Below, piece by piece: positions 41,471 to 50,527 of a stretch of DNA of 64,000 nucleotides. The notes under the pieces are model-generated. The model was not told the origin of the DNA and made no database searches. It saw only the letters and a program-made list of their open reading frames with translations. The stretch spans positions 518,399 through 582,398 of the forward strand of contig NZ_SUPK01000002.1 of assembly GCF_005049045.1 (NCBI RefSeq), written 5' to 3'. The position numbers and the translations under genes were made by a program. Numbering within the stretch: position 1 is the first letter of the stretch; each line of letters opens with the position of its first letter. The DNA comes from Cohnella pontilimi. GTDB taxonomy: Bacteria; Bacillota; Bacilli; Paenibacillales; Paenibacillaceae.

Positions 41471-43902
41471 GCCCGGTCACCGTCCATTTCGAGCAAGTTC
41501 GTCTCGGTCACAGGGCGGCCGGCGTCCACCGGAATGCGCAGCGTTTTGATCTCGCAAGGACCGAAAGAAACGTCCACCTTGCGGTTCCATTTCGGGAACG
41601 TCAGCACCGCTTGCGTGGCGGTCTTCGTGGCTTCGTAGCAGCGGACGATCAGATCGTCGTTGTCTTCCGCTTTCTTCACCGCGCTCACGATGATGTTGTC
41701 CTGGTCGACCGAGAGGAAGGAGTCCTGCTGCGGCAGCGGACCTTCATGATACGTCTCGATAATCGCCGTCGGGCGCTGATTCAATTCCAGCGTACGCTTG
41801 ACGGTACCGGCCTGCTCCCAGCTTCCTTGGTGCGGCAGCAGCCGGTAATGGAACGTTTGTATGCCTTGATCGATGAATGAATAATGGCCGTCCGGATCCG
41901 GCACGCGCGGATCATGATGCGCGTAGATCGGGCTGCGCAGCACAGTCATCGCCAAATCTTTGTTCATCATGCTGTAGCTGTACTTGGCATCGTTGATGAG
42001 CGAAAGACCGTACACGGAGCCGTCTCCGCGAATGATGCCGGTATAGTCGACCCAGCCTTGACCGGGTTCTTCCTCGCCGTTATGCTCGCGCTCTTTGAAA
42101 CCATATGGAATTTCATACGTTTGTTTGGTGAACTGCAGGTTGACCGGGAACACGAGCTTGAGCGCCTTGAACTGCTCGCGCCAGTCGACCGTTACTTTCA
42201 CGTCGATATAATCGAGCTCGCGGTACATCGTAAAGTCCTGCACGATGATCGAACGACCGTATTCGCTGGTCACGCGAATGACCGATTTGACTGGGCCGTG
42301 TTCGACGCGGCGGACGCTGCGGGCCTTGAATTCGCCGATTGCATCCTGGAAATGAAATACGTTATGGCTCCACGTGTCCGATTTGTCTTCCATGACGACC
42401 GGCTTTGCGGCCGGTCCGCCGAATACGTCGAAGTTCGCTTTTTTGTCATGCAGCCGGGAAATAAAGCCCGTGCCCGGATCGAATTCCAGGCGCAAGCGGT
42501 CGTTTTCCATCGTGTAATCGCTCGCTTGAACCGAAGGGATAACCAGCTTAGCCGGATTTCCGGTACCGCTGCGTACTTTGTACACGCGATAGCCCATCGG
42601 CGGCAAGTCCGCGATGAAGCTAATGCGCCAGCGGCCGTCCGCCGTCGCGAGAGACTGCACGACCTGATACGGGATTTGCTTGCCGGTCTCGTCCACCAAA
42701 ATCGTATGATCGCGGATTGGCGTGATTTCGAGTTCAACGTTGACCCGGCTTTCCCAGGCGTGTGGGTTAAACACGACGATCGGCTTCATGCCCTCCTCCT
42801 GCTCGATTCCGATATTCCAAGAGAACGATTGGATGGCGTAGTTGAGTCCGCGCTCGGCGATCGACATCGCTTCTCCGTGCATGTTGCGGGCATCCTCGTA
42901 CGCCGGCTCGATGCTGGTTCCGGCCAAAATGTCATGGAACTGGTTAAACAGCACGTTTTTCCACGCGCGATGGAAGTTCGCCGGATACGGCTGGCCGGTG
43001 ACGCGCTCGGCCAATGCCGACCATTTTTCCGCGCTGATCAGCTTGTTTTCCGCTTGCCGGTTCCACTGCTTGATGCCCGAATGAACGGCATAGCACCCGC
43101 TGGCGTGATGCTGCAGGTCGTCGTGCACGACCGGGTGCTCGAAGCCTTCGACTTTGCGGAAAAATTCATTCGGCGCCGTAAACGGCAAGCTCGGAAATGC
43201 GGGGTCGTTGTTCATCCGCTTGATACTTTCGATGTTTTCTTTCGTCGGGCCGCCGCCGTGGTTGCCGACTCCATAGAACACCATGAGATCGTTCACCGGA
43301 TCTTTCAGCTCGTCGATGCAGCGGGCGACGTGTTTGTCCAAATCTTTGCCCCACGTGCAATATTCGAATGGTATACGATAGGCAAGCACGCGCGAGCCGT
43401 CATCGGATTCCCAATGGAACGTGCGGGCGGGCAGCCCTTTCTCGTTCGGCATCGGGCGCATGAACACGTAATAATCCATACCACTTTTCTTTAAAATTTG
43501 GGGAAGCATGCCGTGATGGCCGAAGCTGTCGACGTTATAGCCGACTTTGGCCATAACGCCGAACTTCTCGTGGAAATAGCGTTGCCCGTACAAGCCTTGG
43601 CGCACGAACGATTCGCCGCCCGGTATGTTGCAGTCCGGCTGAATCCACCAGCCGCCGCAAATTTGCCAGCGGCCTTCGCGGATGCGCTGACGAATTTCCT
43701 CGAACATCTTCGGCTCGTTCTCTTCCACCCACTCATAGAAAGCAGCGGAGCTGGAAGTGAACACGAAATCCGGATACTCATTCATCCGGTCCAGTACGGA
43801 ACGGAACGTCGCTTTCGTTTCTTGCACGCCTTCCTGCCATTGCCATAACCAAACCGGATCCAAATGCGCGTTGCCGATCATATGCAGCTGCTTCTCTTTC
43901 AT
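41467..43902 (-). CDS. Glycoside hydrolase family 38 alpha-mannosidase
   Basis: An 811-residue retaining alpha-mannosidase, zinc dependent. The N-terminal catalytic domain contains HMIGNAHLDPVWLWQWQEG (zinc ligands His13 and Asp15) and the nucleophile Asp125 in GYNVDSFGHHGML. The beta-sandwich C-terminal half starts around residue 380. No signal peptide is present. Bacterial GH38 enzymes act on alpha-1,2/1,3/1,6-mannosides or mannosylglycerate; genomic pairing with the GH2 beta-mannosidase favours a mannose-rich glycan. 34 bases separate it from the upstream MBL gene. Confidence 0.93.
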   Translation of the reverse strand: MKEKQLHMIGNAHLDPVWLWQWQEGVQETKATFRSVLDRMNEYPDFVFTSSSAAFYEWVEENEPKMFEEIRQRIREGRWQICGGWWIQPDCNIPGGESFVRQGLYGQRYFHEKFGVMAKVGYNVDSFGHHGMLPQILKKSGMDYYVFMRPMPNEKGLPARTFHWESDDGSRVLAYRIPFEYCTWGKDLDKHVARCIDELKDPVNDLMVFYGVGNHGGGPTKENIESIKRMNNDPAFPSLPFTAPNEFFRKVEGFEHPVVHDDLQHHASGCYAVHSGIKQWNRQAENKLISAEKWSALAERVTGQPYPANFHRAWKNVLFNQFHDILAGTSIEPAYEDARNMHGEAMSIAERGLNYAIQSFSWNIGIEQEEGMKPIVVFNPHAWESRVNVELEITPIRDHTILVDETGKQIPYQVVQSLATADGRWRISFIADLPPMGYRVYKVRSGTGNPAKLVIPSVQASDYTMENDRLRLEFDPGTGFISRLHDKKANFDVFGGPAAKPVVMEDKSDTWSHNVFHFQDAIGEFKARSVRRVEHGPVKSVIRVTSEYGRSIIVQDFTMYRELDYIDVKVTVDWREQFKALKLVFPVNLQFTKQTYEIPYGFKEREHNGEEEPGQGWVDYTGIIRGDGSVYGLSLINDAKYSYSMMNKDLAMTVLRSPIYAHHDPRVPDPDGHYSFIDQGIQTFHYRLLPHQGSWEQAGTVKRTLELNQRPTAIIETYHEGPLPQQDSFLSVDQDNIIVSAVKKAEDNDDLIVRCYEATKTATQAVLTFPKWNRKVDVSFGPCEIKTLRIPVDAGRPVTETNLLEMDGDRA

Positions 43903-43936
43903 CCGCTATTCCTCCCAAAATGCAATTCTCTATCAT

Positions 43937-45751
43937 CTATCGCTTGCGCACGGTGACCAATGCTTCCGCATGCTGGCCGAACCGCACGCCGTCCACCCGC
44001 AAATCCGCGGCAACCCGAACGCGCCGCTTCGGAGGTCCATTCGGGGTTACCTGGAACGCGACGCGCGCGAGTCCGCTCGGCATCAGCGGCGTTTCCGCCT
44101 TTTCCGGCTCGACCTTCCAGCCCGGCGGCACGTTCAGCGTCACATCCGCGAGTGCATCCCGCTGATAAGGGTTCATCACTTCGGCTTCGAGCCGAAAGCT
44201 TTCACCCGGCCACACTTTGGTCTGGTACGGAGACATACGAACCCCGATGCCTTCCGCACCGAAGTCCACATCCTCCAGCGTCAGCAAATCCCGGTGAATT
44301 CTCTCCAGCGTCTCGCCCCGCTTCGCGAGCTCCTCGAAATAGCCGGGCGTCACCCATAGCGGCGACCAATGCCCTGTGCAAATGACTTCCGGATTCAGCT
44401 TCCCATAAAGAGCGGCGCTTTTTACGAAATCCTGGATATGAAAACGGTTCGGATATACGTAATTTTCAAGCAGCCCCTCTTCCCCGTGATATTGGTCTCC
44501 GGAGATGAGCACCTTTTTGCCGTCCACCTCCAACGAGATGGCGACCGCAAACAGCGTGTGCCCGGGGAGCGGGTGCAGCGTGAACTCGTGCTCTTCCCAC
44601 TGAATCGGTACGCCGAGCGGCAGCTCGCGGTCCACCGGAATCGGGTCGTACCAGAGACAAGGCAGGTCATAATGCTCCGGCCGCCGCAAAATGTCCGCGA
44701 ACGTCTCCGCCGCCCACAGCTGCGTGCCTTCCGTATCGCGCAGCAGGTTGATGCCGGCCACGTGATCGTCGTGATAATGCGTCGGAACCACGGCATCTAC
44801 CTGATGCACGCCGTACTGTTTTTTCAATGTCCCGAGCGTATACAGCCACGGCCTGCGCGATGACCGCTCCGTACCCGCCGGCATGCCCATCAGGAAATCG
44901 TGCCCGAAGTCGAAAAAGAGCGCTTTGCCGCTGTCCGACAACAGCACGTAGTGATACGCGAAACTGGTGCGGTTGCGGAGCAGGTGCGGCGTAATTTCGA
45001 CGAAAGGCTGTTCCCGAAGACGCAGCAGCGGTTCGTTCTGGCGGCGGAAATACATGAGCTCCCGCAGCCGTTCCACGAGCAGGTCGATCGCTTCGTCCGG
45101 CTTTTCCATCACCTGGCCATGCGACGGCAGCAGCCAATCCGGCTTGCGGTCCTTCAGATCGAGGACAGAGAGCGCGGTGTGCGCCAAGCCTTCGCCGCCG
45201 CTGTAAGACCAGTGTGTCGCCGCCAGCGACCAAACTTTGCCGGGTCCTGAAATCAAATCGCCGGTGAACGCGAGGCATCGGCCGTCGTGCCGGGTCATCA
45301 GTGCAATCGAGCCGATCGTATGTCCGGGTGTGGGCACGATCGTGAACTCCAGCCCGGAGCAGCTGAATTTCTCGTAATCTTTCAACGTGCCGGCAATCGG
45401 CACCGGCGCAATGAGAGAGAAACGGTCCTGGCGGACGTTGTAGTTGTTCAATATTTCCCGCGCCTGCCAGTACGCGTCCACTTCCGAGAACAATTCCTGT
45501 TCGTTGTGCGGAACCCAGATCGGAATGCCCGCCTCCGCCGCGCGGTCCAACCCTTGACCCTGGTCGCGGTGATGGTGCGTCATCAGGATCGCCGATACGC
45601 GCTCGACCCCGATTTCGGCCAGCCGGTCCAGCACCTCTCCGCTTCCGAAGTCGATGAGCACCGCTTCCGCACCTTTTTTCAACACGTAAACATGGCACAT
45701 GTCGCGGAACATATACAAATTTTCGGATAGCTTGATGATCAAGGAAAACAC
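43937..45751 (-). CDS. Protein with two tandem metallo-beta-lactamase-fold domains and a C-terminal beta domain
   Basis: The 604-residue protein has a first MBL domain (about residues 1-220; ILMTHHHRDQGQG, PTPGHTIGSIAL, AFTGDLISG, LLPSHGQV), a second (about 250-480; VPTHYHDDHVAGINL, LPGHTLFAV, LISGDQYHG, CTGHWSP) and a sandwich-like C-terminal domain (about 500-604). The first domain has HHHRDQ where HxHxDH is expected, so its metal site is altered, while the second is canonical. I know no named family with this arrangement. It sits between the aldolase and GH38 genes, five bases after the aldolase stop, so a role in the same catabolism is likely. Start GTG 45751; a TTG nine bases on is an alternative. 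Confidence 0.8.
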   Translation of the reverse strand: MFSLIIKLSENLYMFRDMCHVYVLKKGAEAVLIDFGSGEVLDRLAEIGVERVSAILMTHHHRDQGQGLDRAAEAGIPIWVPHNEQELFSEVDAYWQAREILNNYNVRQDRFSLIAPVPIAGTLKDYEKFSCSGLEFTIVPTPGHTIGSIALMTRHDGRCLAFTGDLISGPGKVWSLAATHWSYSGGEGLAHTALSVLDLKDRKPDWLLPSHGQVMEKPDEAIDLLVERLRELMYFRRQNEPLLRLREQPFVEITPHLLRNRTSFAYHYVLLSDSGKALFFDFGHDFLMGMPAGTERSSRRPWLYTLGTLKKQYGVHQVDAVVPTHYHDDHVAGINLLRDTEGTQLWAAETFADILRRPEHYDLPCLWYDPIPVDRELPLGVPIQWEEHEFTLHPLPGHTLFAVAISLEVDGKKVLISGDQYHGEEGLLENYVYPNRFHIQDFVKSAALYGKLNPEVICTGHWSPLWVTPGYFEELAKRGETLERIHRDLLTLEDVDFGAEGIGVRMSPYQTKVWPGESFRLEAEVMNPYQRDALADVTLNVPPGWKVEPEKAETPLMPSGLARVAFQVTPNGPPKRRVRVAADLRVDGVRFGQHAEALVTVRKR

Positions 45752-45755
45752 CTTC

Positions 45756-46673
45756 TTAAGCTTTAAAATGAACGGCTTTCCCTTTGCTGCCGAGGAAATG
45801 CTCGATTTTATCGGCCACGGCGCTCTCCACTGCGGCCCGGCCTTTTTCCAGCAGCTCCGGGTCCAGCATTTGGCATTCCTCGTTGGTCAATCGTTCTTCG
45901 CGGCCAAGCCCGCCAAGGAAAGCAAGCTCCAGGTCGGTCGCGATGTTCACTTTACTGACGCCGCCGCCAGGCAGCGCGATCGCTTTCGCCATCATTTCCG
46001 CCGGCACGCCCGAACCGCCATGTAACACCAGATGTACCGGAGTCAGCGCCCGGATGGCCTGCAGTCGTGCATAGTCGATTTTCGGTTCTCGAACCATGTA
46101 CACTCCATGTGCCGTACCGCAAGAGACCGCCAGCGCGTCGACACCCGTCCGCTCCACAAAATACTTGGCTTCCTGAGGATCGGTATACAGCTCTTCGTCT
46201 TTATCCGTCTCGACGAAGTCGGTCGTTCCGATCATGCCGAGCTCGGCCTCCACGGAGACGCCGCGGGCATGCGCGTATTCCACGACTTCCCGTGTAATGG
46301 CGATGTTCTCCTCCAGCGGTTTCTCGGAGGCGTCGATCATGACGGACGTAAAACCTGCCTCGATCGCTTGCGCGATCGTGTCCAGCTCCTTCGTATGGTC
46401 CAGGTGAAGCACAACGGGAACGGTAATGTTCTCGCTGGTCATCCGGAAGTAAAATTGTTCGGCGAACTCCGCAGGCGTAATCCCGTAGCGCAGCAATTCT
46501 TTATGAGAGATCTGAACGATAGCGGGGGATTTGCATCTCTCGGCCGCCCGCAGCACCGGCAAAATTACCGGTGTATACCGGGGAGAAAACGAACCAGTGG
46601 CGTACCCGTGTTTCTCGGATAGCTCCAAGGCTCTTTTCAACGTAATCACATGGCTAGGTTTTGTATGGTTCAC
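45756..46673 (-). CDS. Class II fructose-bisphosphate/tagatose-bisphosphate aldolase family
   Basis: A 305-residue zinc-dependent TIM-barrel aldolase (FbaA/GatY/KbaY family). VVLHLDHTKELD carries the catalytic Asp and first zinc His, EAELGMIG the catalytic Glu region, and SCGTAHGVY and LVLHGGSGVP the further zinc His and phosphate-binding loops. It would cleave a ketose-bisphosphate or deoxy-ketose phosphate to triose phosphates. The preceding FGGY kinase overlaps it by four bases, suggesting kinase-aldolase coupling as in tagatose or similar pathways. Confidence 0.9.
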   Translation of the reverse strand: MNHTKPSHVITLKRALELSEKHGYATGSFSPRYTPVILPVLRAAERCKSPAIVQISHKELLRYGITPAEFAEQFYFRMTSENITVPVVLHLDHTKELDTIAQAIEAGFTSVMIDASEKPLEENIAITREVVEYAHARGVSVEAELGMIGTTDFVETDKDEELYTDPQEAKYFVERTGVDALAVSCGTAHGVYMVREPKIDYARLQAIRALTPVHLVLHGGSGVPAEMMAKAIALPGGGVSKVNIATDLELAFLGGLGREERLTNEECQMLDPELLEKGRAAVESAVADKIEHFLGSKGKAVHFKA

Positions 46674-48205
46674 AACGCTCCGTCTCCTTTTTCTATGTTG
46701 TGGTGATATCGGCGCAGCGGCATCTGAAGCGGTACATATCCCGTTTCGAAAAGCCGTCTGTACTCATGGTGATAATCGGCTTGAGGCCGGATGACCGATC
46801 GCTTCCGGTGTCCGGCCATCGCGGCTTCCGCCTCGAACGCATCCCGGAACAATCCGCAGCCGGTCCCGGCCAGCATGGCGGATCCGAGAAGCGCCGATTC
46901 CGGCGTGTCCGACAGCTCCAGCGGGCAATTCGACACGTCGGCTTTGATTTGCAGCCAATGCCGGTTCTGCACGCCTCCGCCTGTGACCGTCAGGGCCGAT
47001 ATCGCGGATCCGGCAGCCAGTTCCGCCGACCGGCGCATCCATTCCATCTCGTAGGCCGTGCCTTCCAGTACGGCTTTCAGCAAATCCACGCGCCCGTGAC
47101 GGGCGGCCAAACCGATAAAAGCCGCTTTGGCCTCCGCATCCGGCTGCGGCGCTCCGCTTCCCGACAAATAAGGAAAATACAGAATTCCGGTCGGGCCCGG
47201 CGCCGTTTCGTCCAACATGGCCAACAACCTGTCGTAGCTCAGAGCAGGCTCCGACAACACAGCCCTCAGCCATTCCACCGATCCTCCGGAAGCGGACAAT
47301 CCGCCCATCCAGAACATCAAACCCGGAATCGGGTGACAGCCGAAGGACAAGCCGGCGTCCAGATCTGCGGCCGCCAGCTTCCGCTCCGGCATGACGCCGA
47401 CGAGCGTCTCAGCCGTTCCGATCGAATCCATCACGCGGCCCGGCTTCACCGCTCCGGCGGCCAAACTCGCGGCTACGTGATCGTGGCCTGCGATGACGAC
47501 GGGCACACCGGCCGGCAAACCGAGCGAACGTGCGGCTTCCTCGTTCACCTTTCCCATCACGGCTCCGCTCGGAAGCGCCTCCGGAAACAATTCCGTATCG
47601 AGCCCGAAATGCCGGATCCAAACCGCATCCCATTGCTTGCGGTCGATGCGGAACGCATAAGTGCGCGCCGCCAGCGTATAATCGGTCGCCAGCGCACCCG
47701 TCAACCGATAAGCGGCATAGTCGGAGGCGGACAGCCATACGGCTCCCTTCAACAAACCGGGATCGCGCTGCTTCCACCATAAAATCTTCGCCAAACCGTA
47801 TTTATAGCTGCTGCGGAGTCCGGTCGCGGCGAACTGCTCCAGCGGATCCGTCGAAGCGGCGATCTGCTCCGCCTGAGGCTTGGAGCAAGGTGAGAACCAA
47901 GGAATGAACGGCGTCCGCGCCGCGCCCGTCCGCCGGTCGACAAGCAAACCGGTTTCCGCCATGCTCGTGATGCCGACGCAACGGATACTCTTCGCCAGTT
48001 CCGACGGCATCGCCTCCCGGATCAAGCCGGCGATTCCGGCCCACAGCCGCTCCGGATCATAGAACTCCCAGCCGTCCTCGGCGTATTTCACCGTCTCGGT
48101 GCGAGCGAGCCGGATCAGCCGCCCATTCTCTCCAAATAACGCCGCCTTGCAGTGCGTTGTCCCGATATCCAGGCTGAGCAAGGCGGTTTCGCCGCGGTCA
48201 GTCAC
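46670..48205 (-). CDS. FGGY-family carbohydrate kinase
   Basis: A 511-residue sugar kinase. N-terminal SLDIGTTHCKAALFG, GITSMAETGLLVD near residue 90, the GHDHVAASLAAGAVKPG segment and the C-terminal LTVTGGGVQNRHWLQIKADV are the two FGGY halves. Start is GTG 48205 with GGAGGGAG upstream, overlapping the racemase-like gene by eight bases. It would phosphorylate a ketose or sugar acid before the class II aldolase encoded next. Substrate unknown. Confidence 0.9.
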   Translation of the reverse strand: MTDRGETALLSLDIGTTHCKAALFGENGRLIRLARTETVKYAEDGWEFYDPERLWAGIAGLIREAMPSELAKSIRCVGITSMAETGLLVDRRTGAARTPFIPWFSPCSKPQAEQIAASTDPLEQFAATGLRSSYKYGLAKILWWKQRDPGLLKGAVWLSASDYAAYRLTGALATDYTLAARTYAFRIDRKQWDAVWIRHFGLDTELFPEALPSGAVMGKVNEEAARSLGLPAGVPVVIAGHDHVAASLAAGAVKPGRVMDSIGTAETLVGVMPERKLAAADLDAGLSFGCHPIPGLMFWMGGLSASGGSVEWLRAVLSEPALSYDRLLAMLDETAPGPTGILYFPYLSGSGAPQPDAEAKAAFIGLAARHGRVDLLKAVLEGTAYEMEWMRRSAELAAGSAISALTVTGGGVQNRHWLQIKADVSNCPLELSDTPESALLGSAMLAGTGCGLFRDAFEAEAAMAGHRKRSVIRPQADYHHEYRRLFETGYVPLQMPLRRYHHNIEKGDGAL

Positions 48206-48872
48206 GGCCTGCTCCCTCCATCGCTTGAGCGATGTGCAGCATGCCCAGCCGCGGACTGGTCAAAAATTTCGGCTGCAGCGCTTCGGGCAACGCGGACACG
48301 ACTCTGGCCATTGAGGCTTGCGCCAATACGACGACATCGACGGCGTCGACCAGTTCCAAAAGCACGGCCGACAGTTCTCGGTCGTGACCTTCCCGGTCAC
48401 CGCTCATCAGAAGACGGTAAGCTTCCGATGCCAGCGCTTGCTTGATTTCCGGCTCCGTGCCGCGCTCTGACGCCTTTCTTTGGATCAACCGCGTCGTCGG
48501 CTGCAGAGTCGAAGCGAGCGTCGCGGCAACGCCGATCTTGTTCGCCCTCGACACCGCCTCTTCCGCCATCGCTTCGTCGATCCGCATGACGGGAATGCCA
48601 AGTGTTGCACGAGCCGCTTCGGCCGCCTCGCCTACTGAAGAACAAGCGCTGACCACACCGCGTGCGCCTTGCTGCTCTGCAAATTTGGCGTACGAAGTCC
48701 AACGTTCCAACACGTCGGTCACACGTCCGCCGTTTTGCGCAAGCTGCGGAAGAATGGAATCGTCCAGGAAGTTGATGACTTCCCAGCCTGGCATGAGCTC
48801 CGCCGTCAATGCTTTGAACGTGTCGATCGTGACCGGCGTCGTGTGGATAAAGGCGAGTTTCGGATTGCTCAT
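48198..48872 (-). CDS. Asp/Glu/hydantoin racemase-family protein
   Basis: A 224-residue protein of the Asp/Glu racemase superfamily. VVSACSSVGEAAEAA holds the first catalytic-type cysteine (near residue 80). The second position reads VVVLAQASMARV, where Ala-Ser replaces the usual Cys, so classical two-cysteine racemisation is unlikely. A similar loss occurs in decarboxylase and isomerase members. ATG 48872 with GGGAG upstream; the frame is open to 48959 without a good site. First gene of the 13-gene block after the ABC importer, suggesting a carbohydrate-acid role rather than an amino-acid one. Confidence 0.8.
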   Translation of the reverse strand: MSNPKLAFIHTTPVTIDTFKALTAELMPGWEVINFLDDSILPQLAQNGGRVTDVLERWTSYAKFAEQQGARGVVSACSSVGEAAEAARATLGIPVMRIDEAMAEEAVSRANKIGVAATLASTLQPTTRLIQRKASERGTEPEIKQALASEAYRLLMSGDREGHDRELSAVLLELVDAVDVVVLAQASMARVVSALPEALQPKFLTSPRLGMLHIAQAMEGAGRD

Positions 48873-49002
48873 TCGTTGCTCACTCCCAGCTAAACAAACA
48901 TTTTCTTTCCAATCTATACGATAAGTAGTCCTTGAACGGGGAACCACTTGAATTTTCAATGTTGCGGAATTACAGTTTTTTTGGAAAGCCCTTATGAAGG
49001 TT

Positions 49003-49048
49003 GCACCGACGGGGAGGATGTGGCATCTCCCGCGCCGGTGCGACCGAA
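49003..49048 (-). terminator. Hairpin downstream of the sugar-binding lipoprotein gene
   Basis: GGTCGCACCGGCGCGGGAG pairs imperfectly with CTCCCCGTCGGTGCAACC around ATGCCACATC on the minus strand. The following tract is only partly U-rich (TTCATAAGGGCTTT), so it may act as a partial terminator that lets the enzyme genes be transcribed at a lower level than the importer. Confidence 0.6.
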
Positions 49049-49053
49049 AAACG

Positions 49054-50400
49054 TTACTCTACTTTAATTTCCGGATACGTGTTCTTGACTTCTTTCTTGA
49101 ACGCTTGGACAACTTTGTCATACGGAGTGTTGTTGTTGATGCCTTCGCCGGCCACTTTGCCCCATTTGGACAATACGCCTTCATTGTATTTGTCCGCCTT
49201 AACGCCAGGCAGGCTCTTCATTTGGTCGGCGTATGCCTTCAGGATCAATTGATCGCCGAGCATATCCATCTTGAACGAGTCTTGGTTTTGATCGAATACG
49301 AGCGCGTTGGACGGCATGTTGCCCGTCTTCTGCAGGTTTTCCAGCTGCCATTCCGGGCTGGCGACGTATTTCAGGAATTCAAATGCCAGTTCTTTGTTCT
49401 TGGATTTTTCATAGATGCCTTCATAGCGTCCGCCGATGAACCAGCCTTCCGGCGTCTTGGCCACGCCGAATTTGCCTTTCGCTTTGCCGTCTTTGTTGTC
49501 GATCATGAACGTTGCCCAGGAAGGCATGGAGGTCAGGACGACGTCTCCGTTATTGAGCGCGCTGCCCCATCCGGAAGACATGAAGCCCAGCTTCGCGTCT
49601 ACGCCTTCATTGCGGATTTTCAGTTGCGTTTCATAGGTTTCTTTCCATTTCGGATCGATAACCAACTTGCCGTCTTGCACCCACGGCTGGGTATTGTAAG
49701 CCATGATGTCGAACAAGCCGCCGGCGGATTGAATCAGATGTACTTTGCCGCCGCTGTCTTTCGCGACTTTTTTGCCAAGGTCGACGATTTTATCCCAGGA
49801 GTCGACCATCGCGCTGATTTGGTCCGGATCGTCGGTGCCCAGCCATTTTTTCGCGCTCTCGCGAACGTACCAGAAGCCGCCCGGCGAAGAGTTGTCGGAG
49901 ATGGCACGGAGCTTGCCGTCAGCGGATTTGCCGTATTCTTTGACATAAGGAATATGATCCTTGACCACATCGTCTCCGCCCATAGCGGACAGGTCGGCAA
50001 GGTATGGAGACTCCAGGAATTTGCCGATGTAGCCTCTATCCAGGTCCACGATGTCAGGCGCGTTTTGACCGGTTTGCAGCGCGGTCATCAGCTTCGTTTC
50101 ATACTGGTCGCCCGGGAAAATCTGTACGTCGACCTTCACGCCCGGGTTTTTGGCCATGAAAGATTCAGCCAGGATTTTGACCTGATCGAAATAAGTCCAA
50201 ACGACGAGGTTGCCTTCCAGCTTAGCAGGAGCCGAGGAATCACTCGGTGCCGCAGAAGCGGAACCGCTCGGAGATGCCGCCGGTGAAGCGGAAGGAGAGC
50301 TGTCGTTATTGCTGTTGCCTTTGCCGCAAGCCGCGAGCAGTACGATAATCATGGTGGCTGCGAGGAAGCCGGATAACCATTTTTTTGCCTTCAAAACCAT
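49054..50400 (-). CDS. Extracellular sugar-binding lipoprotein of an ABC importer
   Basis: A 448-residue family 1 solute-binding protein. The signal peptide ends in the lipobox LLAACG (Cys near residue 25), followed by a Ser/Pro/Ala-rich linker and a mature domain beginning LVVWTYFD. Typical features are MTALQTGQNAPDIVDLD and the C-terminal EFLKYVASPEWQLENLQKTGNMPSN. Anchored outside the membrane, it delivers an oligosaccharide to the permeases encoded just upstream. Gap of 127 bases to the permease gene, so it may have extra expression from its own site. No ATPase gene is present; a shared MsmX-type ATPase is likely. Confidence 0.93.
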   Translation of the reverse strand: MVLKAKKWLSGFLAATMIIVLLAACGKGNSNNDSSPSASPAASPSGSASAAPSDSSAPAKLEGNLVVWTYFDQVKILAESFMAKNPGVKVDVQIFPGDQYETKLMTALQTGQNAPDIVDLDRGYIGKFLESPYLADLSAMGGDDVVKDHIPYVKEYGKSADGKLRAISDNSSPGGFWYVRESAKKWLGTDDPDQISAMVDSWDKIVDLGKKVAKDSGGKVHLIQSAGGLFDIMAYNTQPWVQDGKLVIDPKWKETYETQLKIRNEGVDAKLGFMSSGWGSALNNGDVVLTSMPSWATFMIDNKDGKAKGKFGVAKTPEGWFIGGRYEGIYEKSKNKELAFEFLKYVASPEWQLENLQKTGNMPSNALVFDQNQDSFKMDMLGDQLILKAYADQMKSLPGVKADKYNEGVLSKWGKVAGEGINNNTPYDKVVQAFKKEVKNTYPEIKVE

Positions 50401-50527
50401 TCGCCCCTTCTTCGTTTAAGTGTAGTACGGTACGGTCATAAGCCTCTTTCTGCCAATCGCTTGCGATGACACGCTGAACAGAACCAGCGTCGAGGCATCA
50501 CCCCTTTCAAGTGTCCGACATGTAAAC

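Noticed and set aside
41884..43494. Long plus-strand ORF (536 aa) opposite the GH38 gene
   Set aside because: It is the antisense frame of a GC-biased gene; composition is Arg/Val/His-rich without domain features, while GH38 has catalytic motifs.
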